Below, one piece after another: positions 1 through 5,195 of a stretch of DNA of 6,302 nt. The stretch is from an uncultured Spartobacteria bacterium. Lineage in GTDB: Bacteria; Verrucomicrobiota; Verrucomicrobiia; Chthoniobacterales; Terrimicrobiaceae. Below the pieces are notes generated by a model, which worked only from the letters and a program-made list of their open reading frames with translations, searched no databases and was not told the origin of the DNA. Position numbers and translations under genes: made by a program. The stretch spans positions 1 to 6,302 of the forward strand of contig CAIWSO010000277.1 in NCBI GenBank assembly GCA_903915315.1, read 5' to 3'. Every line of letters starts with the position of its first letter. The first letter of the stretch is position 1.

Positions 1-489
1 GTCCTGGCCGAGGCTAAAGAGAAAATACGATTGATCTTTTCGGGCATCGCGGCCTTTGCGAAGGACGGCTTTGGAATCCAGATGATCAATGATAGCGTAG
101 TGGCCGGTGGCGATAAAGTCGGCGCCGAGCGAGCGGGCTTTCGTGCGAAGATTGCCGAATTTGAGGTGCTCATTGCACATCACGCAGGGATTCGGAGTGC
201 GACCAAGTCGATACTCGCTGGCAAAATAGTCGATAACGATTTTTTCAAAGTTATCGGCCTCATCAACGACGTAGTGGGGAATGCCAAGGCGGTGAGCCAC
301 GCCGCGAGCATCGGCAATGGCCGAGGGGCCACAGCATTTGTCTTCCGCGCGGGAGATGCAATCCTGCGGCCAAACCTTCATCGTGACTCCGATGACTTCC
401 CAGCCATCCTTTTGTAGAAGCGATGCCGCTACACTGGAATCCACTCCCCCGCTCATTCCGAGCAAGACTCGTCTGCCATTACCTTTCAT
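1..489 (-). CDS. mnmA: tRNA-specific 2-thiouridylase, 3'-truncated by window edge
   Basis: MnmA adds sulfur at position 2 of wobble uridine-34 in tRNA-Lys, tRNA-Glu and tRNA-Gln, via ATP-dependent adenylation. The first 163 codons are visible; the frame stays open through position 1, so over half of a normal protein (about 360 residues) lies outside. The PP-loop ATP site is MSGGVDSS (12-19). GRTPNPCVMCNEHLKF (96-111) is the family's catalytic block, with Cys105 at the usual nucleophile position (the Cys-Asn pair) and Cys102 making a CxxC. FIATGHYA (125-132) and KDQSYFLFSL (151-160) are also standard. The second catalytic cysteine would be downstream, outside the window. The ATG at 489 gives the normal short lead-in to the PP-loop. 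There is no Shine-Dalgarno sequence, but a promoter lies directly upstream. Cys44, Cys52 and Cys53 are extra cysteines before the catalytic block. Confidence 0.96.
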   Translation of the reverse strand, partial: MKGNGRRVLLGMSGGVDSSVAASLLQKDGWEVIGVTMKVWPQDCISRAEDKCCGPSAIADARGVAHRLGIPHYVVDEADNFEKIVIDYFASEYRLGRTPNPCVMCNEHLKFGNLRTKARSLGADFIATGHYAIIDHLDSKAVLRKGRDARKDQSYFLFSLGQD

Positions 490-497
490 GCGCGGCC

Positions 498-525
498 AAT
501 ATACGGGATTACAGGGGGGCGTCAA
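498..525 (-). promoter_or_regulatory. Candidate sigma-70-type promoter for mnmA
   Basis: On the minus strand, TTGACG (520-525) and TATATT (498-503) are separated by 16 bp, each one mismatch from consensus. Transcription should start about 6-8 bases after the -10 box, near 490-492. That is immediately before the mnmA ATG at 489, so the message would be leaderless or nearly so. It lies in the 80-bp gap after the exported-protein gene. Confidence 0.6.
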
Positions 526-569
526 ACAGGGAGAGCAAGAACGCTAAACGTCAACCATGCTCGAGAGTG

Positions 570-1076
570 TTATTTTTTGCGGTTGCGGGCGATTTCATCG
601 AACAGCTCGACGATTCCGTCATCGACCCGAAGATCCACAATTTTCCATTGGTTGCCGGATCGATAAAAATAAAATCTCCAGCGCAAAGGAAGGTCTTCAT
701 TCAAGGAGATGCAGGTTTGGCGGTAAAGGGACTTTCCAATTTCCAAGGTTTCCACGACTTCATAGCCCTTGACGGGGCCAAAGTTATCAATCGCGGCGCG
801 GGTCTTTTCTTTGAGTTGATCGACGTTCTCGGGACGCGCGGCGATGATGGTGTTTTTTACCAAGTCGGAATAAGCGGCTTCGAGTTGATCTGCTTTCAGC
901 GCTTCAAAGAAGCGGCTCAGCGCGGCGCTTGGATCCATTGCCGTGTTCGACTGGTTCGCGGTTGCCTGTTCGCCATCTTTAGAAAAGGTGTAGCGTTTTT
1001 TTTCGGCGCCGGCTTTTTCCTCCGCGACAGCTGGCAATGTGCAAAGAAAAAGGACGATAAGGAAATGTCGCATCAT
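570..1076 (-). CDS. Small exported protein of unknown function, possibly NTF2-like
   Basis: The 168-residue protein begins MMRHFLIVLFLCTLPAVA, a signal peptide with likely cleavage after Ala18 (AVA before EE). A charged, low-complexity stretch (19-47) follows, then a compact domain (48-168). That domain has an FFEALKADQLEAAYSDLVKNT helix, a basic helix near 88-98, and strand-like segments: GYEVVETLEIG, YRQTCISL, LRWRFYFYRSGNQWKIVDLRVDD. A 'ffeALkagd.eaAY' helix followed by strands and a 'W.i.dl..dd' ending is reminiscent of NTF2-like or DUF4864-type domains. This is a fold impression, not a motif match. I do not recognise the gene and assign no function. The start at 1076 is chosen for its ribosome binding site; a TTG one codon upstream is possible. 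It lies 48 bp after murI and could be co-transcribed with it. Only one cysteine (Cys122) is in the mature part. Confidence 0.82.
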   Translation of the reverse strand: MMRHFLIVLFLCTLPAVAEEKAGAEKKRYTFSKDGEQATANQSNTAMDPSAALSRFFEALKADQLEAAYSDLVKNTIIAARPENVDQLKEKTRAAIDNFGPVKGYEVVETLEIGKSLYRQTCISLNEDLPLRWRFYFYRSGNQWKIVDLRVDDGIVELFDEIARNRKK

Positions 1077-1082
1077 CAACGT

Positions 1083-1088
1083 CTCTCC
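1083..1088 (-). promoter_or_regulatory. Shine-Dalgarno site of the small exported protein
   Basis: GGAGAG on the minus strand lies six bases before the ATG at 1076. The adjoining codons TTG (1079), ATG (1076) and ATG (1073) are all in frame. The spacing favours 1076. This is the only strong ribosome binding site among the six visible starts. Confidence 0.7.
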
Positions 1089-1124
1089 GGTTTTGCGGCG
1101 GGCTGCAAGCCTGCGGGAAAGATT

Positions 1125-1952
1125 CTAGCCTTCTTGGGTATTTTGGACCGAGCGGAGTGCAACCTCGCCGATCTCGAGTTCCAATGCCCGTGCGGCGGTG
1201 CGAAGAAATCCCTCTGTTGCATCGGTGAGGGCCACGTCCAAGCGGCCCAGCCTTTCGGGCGGGGCGGAAAGGGAGGCGTTCGCCAAAAGGGATTGGACCG
1301 CTAAGGCGCAATTCTGGGCGGAATCGACCAAAATCACATCCGGTCCAGCTATGCGGGCGATTGCGTCGCGCAGCAGGGGGTAATGAGTGCAGCCGAGGAC
1401 AAGGGTGTCGATGCCAGCCGAGAGGAGCGGGGCGAGATACCTAGACAGCATGAGGTCGGTGATTTTATCGTCGAACATCGCCTCTTCAATGAAGGGGACT
1501 AAAAGCGGGCAGGCTGCACTGAAAACTTGGATCTCGGGATCGAGGCCGTTGATCGCATGCTCGTAGGCGCCGCTGGCCATGGTCGCGCGGGTTCCAATGA
1601 CGCCGACTTTTTTGTTTTTGGTATTTTGAACAGCCGCTGCGGCTCCAGGAGCCACCACACCTTGAACAGAAACTTTAAAGATATCCTTCATCCGTGGCAC
1701 GGCGAGAGCGGACGCCGTATTGCACGCTACGACGATCACCTTGGCGCGCTCGGCCAAGAGGAGGCCACCGATCTCGATGCTATAACGCTCGACGGTTTTT
1801 CGGCTTTTGCCTCCGTAAGGCACGCGAGCAGTGTCTCCGATATAAAAAATATTTTCCGCAGGAAGGAGGTTTTGAAGTGCGGCGACCACAGTGAGTCCGC
1901 CGATACCTGAGTCAAAAACTCCGATGGGATCCAAAGAGCGATCAGTTGGCAT
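1125..1952 (-). CDS. murI: Glutamate racemase
   Basis: MurI converts L-glutamate to the D-glutamate used in the peptidoglycan stem peptide; it is cytoplasmic and cofactor-independent. The 275-residue protein has the Asp/Glu racemase signatures: GVFDSGIGGLTVV (Asp14-Ser15), GDTARVPYG (39-47), VVACNTASALAVP with the first catalytic cysteine Cys77, and VLGCTHYPLL with the second, Cys188, followed by His190. The ATG at 1952 lies inside the last codons of the amidase, giving an 11-bp overlap in another frame. No Shine-Dalgarno motif is visible, so translation probably depends on coupling to the amidase. Pairing a D-Glu-making enzyme with a wall hydrolase suggests shared control of wall synthesis and remodelling; that is inference. 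The C-terminus (about 226-275) is less conserved. All catalytic residues are present. Confidence 0.97.
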   Translation of the reverse strand: MPTDRSLDPIGVFDSGIGGLTVVAALQNLLPAENIFYIGDTARVPYGGKSRKTVERYSIEIGGLLLAERAKVIVVACNTASALAVPRMKDIFKVSVQGVVAPGAAAAVQNTKNKKVGVIGTRATMASGAYEHAINGLDPEIQVFSAACPLLVPFIEEAMFDDKITDLMLSRYLAPLLSAGIDTLVLGCTHYPLLRDAIARIAGPDVILVDSAQNCALAVQSLLANASLSAPPERLGRLDVALTDATEGFLRTAARALELEIGEVALRSVQNTQEG

Positions 1953-3084
1953 TGGTTTTGGGTGGTTGGGCTGTGGTCGAGGGCTCGGCCAGTTGCTGGG
2001 AGGTGCGTTGGACTGCCTCGTTAAGATGACTATTCAGGTTATAGGGTGAAAGCGATCTTGGAAGATTCGGGATGGAGGATGGGTCGGTTGCGGAGGCTGT
2101 GGCGGAGGGGGATTGGGTGGCTGGCTTGCCGCTCACCGCACTTCCGTATCGGGTAATCCCCTCAAGAATAGCCTGAGCAAAAGCGTTGCGATAAGACGAG
2201 CTCGCAATAAGACGACCGTCGATGGGATGATTGATGAAGCCACCTTCGAGGAGGACTCCCGGGATGATCAGATTTTTGATGACCACAAACCGAGCCCTCT
2301 TGATGCCACGGTCGCCAAGTCGCATGTGGCGAAGCATCGAAGAATGCATGGCCGTGGCGAGGGCGACATTCTCGGGATCACGGGCATGGCCGGGATATGT
2401 CTTCAGATCGCTGTAGCTGAGGTTTTCCTCGTCCATCGAAGGCACGCCCCTCGGAGCCAGTGCAAAGGTTTCAATGCCCGTGCCGCCGACCGTGTTGCTT
2501 TTATTAAAGTGGACGCTCACAAAAACAGCATTCTGGTGGCGATTGGCGAGGGCTGGTCGCTTCTCCAGAGGAATGAAGGTGTCGTTGGATCGAGTGAGAT
2601 GGACCTTGTAGCCTCTCTCCAAAAGCAAACGTCTGGCTCGGAGCACCACATCGAGCGCGGCTTCTTTCTCGATTCCCCGACCGCTCTTGGCGCCGCTGTC
2701 ATGACCTCCATGGCCGGCATCGAGGATGACTGTGGTGACGGGAGCTACATTTTTGATGAGTCCGGGTCGCATTACGGGTTCGATGATCTTGGTGACATCC
2801 ATCGCGGAGATCAGGATCGAACCGCCTTTTTTGACGATGGGAAAACAAAGGACGTATTTGACGTTGTTGATGAAGACTTCTCGAGTGCCACTTTTTCCTT
2901 TGATGGTTTTTGTGGCGCTCTTGATCGCGAAGCTATCTTCCTGCTTCACAGGTGGGCTCAGGTTATAGAATTTCGAGACGTTTTCGACCGGCACATAGCG
3001 GCGGTTTTCATGCAGAACAACGTCCCAAGCTGAAGCCGCACCCTGGCAGAGCAGGAGAAGAAATAGCAAGAGAGGAAGTCGCAC
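1942..3084 (-). CDS. Secreted N-acetylmuramoyl-L-alanine amidase (Amidase_3 family)
   Basis: This zinc amidase cleaves the bond between N-acetylmuramic acid and the stem peptide of peptidoglycan outside the cytoplasm. The start is GTG at 3084: an in-frame TGA lies three codons upstream, so nothing longer is possible. Residues 1-19 form a signal peptide (Arg2, a Leu-rich core, AASA before Trp20). Residues 20-107 form a beta-rich domain (RRYVPVENVSKFY; REVFINNVKYVL; GGSILISAMDVTKII) resembling the copper-amine-oxidase-like N-terminal domains of other amidases. Residues 117-313 are Amidase_3. His125 (LDAGHGGHDSGA), Glu139 and His192 (SVHFN) are the expected zinc ligands, and Glu280 (LLEGGFINHP) the catalytic acid. 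A Ser/Thr/Pro-rich tail (315-380) has no clear domain. Length is 380 residues. The end overlaps murI by 11 bp. The exact paralogue (AmiA/B/C-like or other) cannot be assigned. Confidence 0.94.
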   Translation of the reverse strand: MRLPLLLFLLLLCQGAASAWDVVLHENRRYVPVENVSKFYNLSPPVKQEDSFAIKSATKTIKGKSGTREVFINNVKYVLCFPIVKKGGSILISAMDVTKIIEPVMRPGLIKNVAPVTTVILDAGHGGHDSGAKSGRGIEKEAALDVVLRARRLLLERGYKVHLTRSNDTFIPLEKRPALANRHQNAVFVSVHFNKSNTVGGTGIETFALAPRGVPSMDEENLSYSDLKTYPGHARDPENVALATAMHSSMLRHMRLGDRGIKRARFVVIKNLIIPGVLLEGGFINHPIDGRLIASSSYRNAFAQAILEGITRYGSAVSGKPATQSPSATASATDPSSIPNLPRSLSPYNLNSHLNEAVQRTSQQLAEPSTTAQPPKTNAN

Positions 3085-3163
3085 GGTCGCTCAGGTGGTT
3101 GGAGTGCGATGGGATGCACCAAGGGGGATCCTGAGTTGGACGGTGGCGACGGGCATATCTTAA

Positions 3164-4627
3164 TCAATGCTGGGCTGTTCTTGGACGCATTTGAGGAAAG
3201 AGGATGACGTCACGGATGCTTTCGGCCCCAGTGAGCATCATCACGAGCCTATCGATGCCGATGCCGATACCACCCGCCGGCGGCATGCCGTATTCGAGAG
3301 CGGTGAGGAAATCCTCGTCGAGTTTTTGAGTTTCTCCCCCGCTTTGATGTTCGAGACGCTCACGCTGGAGGTCGGGATCGTTGAGTTCCGAGTAGCCGGG
3401 TGAAATTTCCTGTCCGTTGATGACGAGTTCGTAGACATCAACCACACTGGAGTTGGTAGCGTTGAGTTTGGCGAGCGGCACAAGTTCCTTCGGGCAGTGC
3501 GTCACAAAAAGGGGATTCATGGTTTTTTCTTCCACCAACTTTTCGAAGACATGTTGGGTGAGTTCGAAATCCTCGTGGCAGTGGCTGACGTCGATTTTGT
3601 GCTCCGCACACCATTCACGCCTTTGCTCGGTGGTAAACTCATACCAGTTAGGAGCGACTCCGCGAATGAGGTCCGAATAGGACGTGCGGCGCCAAGGGCG
3701 GGAGAGGTCGATTGTTTTGATGACATTGCCCTCGGCGTCACGGTGCTCGATGAGCAAAGAACCGCAGATTTTTTCGGCGACATGGCAGACCATTTCCTCG
3801 ACCAAGCTGGCCATTTGCTCGAAATCGGCGTAGGCCCAATAGGCTTCCAGCATTGTGAATTCGGGGTTGTGGCGCCGGGAGATGCCCTCGTTGCGGAAAT
3901 TCCGGTTGAGCTCAAAAACCTTGTTGAATCCACCGACGAGCAAGCGCTTGAGGTAAAGCTCTGGAGCGATGCGCAGAAAGAGATCGACTCCGAGGGCGTT
4001 GTGGTGGGTTTCGAACGGTTGGGCCGCGGCACCGCCGGGAATCGACTGCATCATGGGCGTCTCGACCTCAATGAACGCGCGATCTTCGAGGAAGCGGCGA
4101 ATCTCGCGAACGATGGCGATGCGCTTTTTAAAAATTTCCAACGACTCTGGGTTGGCGATCAGGTCGAGGTAACGTTGGCGGTATTTGATTTCCGTGTCCT
4201 GCACCCCGTGCCACTTGTCGGGAAGCGGACGAAGGGATTTCGATAGAACGGTGAAGGCGGTCGCTTTGATGCTGGGTTCCCCAGTTTTTGTGGTGAAAGT
4301 CTCGCCGTCCACACCGATGAAGTCGCCGATGTCGAGGTGGTCGAAAATGGCGGCGGACTCGGCCCCGATTTCCTTCGAGTTTATGTAAATTTGGATGCGT
4401 CCGGATATATCCGAGAGGTCGATGAAGTGGCTTTTGCCCATATTGCGATGGGCCGTGATGCGTCCGGCTGTGCGAACTTTAAGCCCCTCAGCAAACTCCG
4501 CCCGGATGAGGCCTGGCGTCCCAGTGGACTCAAAGCGAGCGCCATACGGATCGATATTGGCCTCGCGGATGGCATTGAGTTTTTGTCGGCGAATAGCCAA
4601 CAGTTCATTGTGTGTGATTTCTTCCAT
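3164..4627 (-). CDS. lysS: Lysyl-tRNA synthetase, class II
   Basis: LysS charges tRNA-Lys with lysine using ATP. The 487-residue length is normal for bacterial class II enzymes (E. coli about 505). The N-terminal anticodon-binding OB-fold spans about residues 50-130 (VRTAGRITAHRNMGKSHFIDL, then the IQIY strand). The catalytic core begins near 150. Motif 1 is about 165-195, ending FIEVETPMM. GGAAAQPFETHHNALGVDLFLR and IAPELYLKRLLVGGF follow. Motif 2 is FRNEGISRRHNPEFTMLEAY (244-263). Motif 3 is GIGIGIDRLVMMLTGAESIRD (453-473). The GYSELNDPDLQRERL block (411-425) is also typical. The ATG at 4627 gives the expected N-terminus, although no Shine-Dalgarno sequence precedes it. A hairpin and a candidate promoter lie just upstream. 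The catalytic motifs show no lesions. Confidence 0.98.
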   Translation of the reverse strand: MEEITHNELLAIRRQKLNAIREANIDPYGARFESTGTPGLIRAEFAEGLKVRTAGRITAHRNMGKSHFIDLSDISGRIQIYINSKEIGAESAAIFDHLDIGDFIGVDGETFTTKTGEPSIKATAFTVLSKSLRPLPDKWHGVQDTEIKYRQRYLDLIANPESLEIFKKRIAIVREIRRFLEDRAFIEVETPMMQSIPGGAAAQPFETHHNALGVDLFLRIAPELYLKRLLVGGFNKVFELNRNFRNEGISRRHNPEFTMLEAYWAYADFEQMASLVEEMVCHVAEKICGSLLIEHRDAEGNVIKTIDLSRPWRRTSYSDLIRGVAPNWYEFTTEQRREWCAEHKIDVSHCHEDFELTQHVFEKLVEEKTMNPLFVTHCPKELVPLAKLNATNSSVVDVYELVINGQEISPGYSELNDPDLQRERLEHQSGGETQKLDEDFLTALEYGMPPAGGIGIGIDRLVMMLTGAESIRDVILFPQMRPRTAQH

Positions 4628-4634
4628 GCTTTGA

Positions 4635-4650
4635 GAAAACTGCGGTTTTC
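4635..4650 (-). other. Hairpin just upstream of the lysS start codon
   Basis: In the 42-bp gap between the FHA gene and lysS, the minus-strand transcript can pair GAAAAC with GTTTTC around a CGCA loop, a perfect six-pair stem with a four-base loop. It ends seven bases before the lysS ATG. A second weak stem, CAGCC (4664-4668) with GGCTG (4650-4654), shares one base with it. No U run follows, so it does not look like a terminator. It could limit access to the lysS start. Confidence 0.4.
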
Positions 4651-4669
4651 AGCCTTGGACGTTGGCTGG

Positions 4670-5185
4670 TTATTGGTTTTCTAGAATTTTAGAAATTTCT
4701 AGAATTTTGTAAACGGCACCGGCGAAAGCCAAGGCGCCAACAAGAGCAGCGATGAGGAGGACGGCCTTTCCTGAGCCGTTTTGATTTGTCTCCCGTTTGA
4801 TCGGAGAGGAACTCACGAAGTTATCCGGTCGGTGGCTCTCTGTGGTTGCTTCGGTGGGGAGATTTGCAGGGGCGTCAGGGAGGTTTTCTGTCGGCACTTC
4901 GGATACACCGAAACGGGTGAGCACCGAGCCGAAGCGCAATTCGTCACCTTCATGAAGAAGGGATCTTTCGATTTTTTCTCCGTTCAGGAAGGTGCCATTG
5001 GTTGATCCTAGGTCACGCACAAAAAAGCGGTCATCCTCGGCAAATACCTCAGCATGCGAACTGCTCACGGAATCGTCCTCGATCTGCAGTGCATTTTCCG
5101 CTAGCCGACCTATGGTGGTGGTCTGCTCCGGAAGGTCGTGGATGATTTCTTTGCCTGATGGTAGGTAGATCTTGAGCTTGGCCAT
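4670..5185 (-). CDS. FHA-domain protein with C-terminal membrane anchor
   Basis: This 171-residue protein has an N-terminal forkhead-associated (FHA) domain, about residues 3-93. FHA domains bind phosphothreonine peptides. The conserved core is present: TIGR at 24-27 (Gly26-Arg27), SSSHAE at 41-46 (His44) and LGSTNGTFLNG at 59-69 (Thr62-Asn63-Gly64). A Pro/Thr/Ser/Glu/Asn-rich linker (about 94-139) follows, then one hydrophobic segment (about 141-159) and a short charged tail ending KILEISKILENQ. No signal peptide is visible, so I infer a tail-anchored protein with the FHA domain in the cytoplasm. The ATG lies 10 bp after the carA stop, with only a weak AGAGAG upstream that overlaps the stop region, so co-transcription with carA is likely. 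Its partner and the kinase that would phosphorylate it are not visible. It has no kinase, secretion or other effector domain. The domain call is secure; the role is unknown. Confidence 0.93.
   Translation of the reverse strand: MAKLKIYLPSGKEIIHDLPEQTTTIGRLAENALQIEDDSVSSSHAEVFAEDDRFFVRDLGSTNGTFLNGEKIERSLLHEGDELRFGSVLTRFGVSEVPTENLPDAPANLPTEATTESHRPDNFVSSSPIKRETNQNGSGKAVLLIAALVGALAFAGAVYKILEISKILENQ
4678..4708. repeat. 13-bp direct repeat at the 3' end of the FHA gene
   Basis: TTTCTAGAATTTT occurs exactly twice on the + strand, at 4678-4690 and 4696-4708, separated by AGAAA. The period is 18 bp, so the FHA protein reads KILEIS-KILENQ, a duplicated hexad-like tail. Each copy contains the palindrome TTCTAGAA, and the junction contains the palindrome AGAAATTTCT. 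The block is much more AT-rich than its surroundings and overlaps the candidate lysS promoter. Confidence 0.85.
4686..4713 (-). promoter_or_regulatory. Candidate sigma-70-type promoter for lysS, inside the FHA gene
   Basis: Read on the minus strand, TTTACA (4708-4713) is followed after 16 bp by TAAAAT (4686-4691). Each hexamer matches the consensus at five of six positions. Transcription would start near 4679 and give a leader of about 50 nt ahead of the lysS ATG. The sequence is AT-rich coding DNA, so a chance match is possible. It would let lysS be expressed independently of carA. Confidence 0.45.
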
Positions 5186-5195
5186 TTGGTGCTCT

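Noticed and set aside
1098..1114. GGCT/AGCC hairpin between murI and the exported-protein gene, considered as a terminator
   Set aside because: The stem is four pairs plus a mismatch and is not followed by a U run, so it lacks the features of an intrinsic terminator.
423..1304. Open frame of 293 codons on the + strand
   Set aside because: It is antisense to the exported-protein gene and murI, crosses their gap, and reads as a shadow frame with no coherent protein features.
2113..3033. Long open frame (306 codons) on the + strand opposite the amidase
   Set aside because: It lies entirely antisense to a gene with intact catalytic motifs. Its translation has no recognisable domain and is best explained by the codon bias of the real gene.
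3085..3163. 79-bp gap between lysS and the amidase, examined for a promoter, terminator or small gene
   Set aside because: Only a poor -10-like TAAGAT and a four-pair GTGC/GCAC stem were seen; nothing reaches a supportable call.
3497..4246. Open frame of 249 codons on the + strand opposite lysS
   Set aside because: It is the antisense shadow of highly conserved lysS codons, with no independent start signal or domain.
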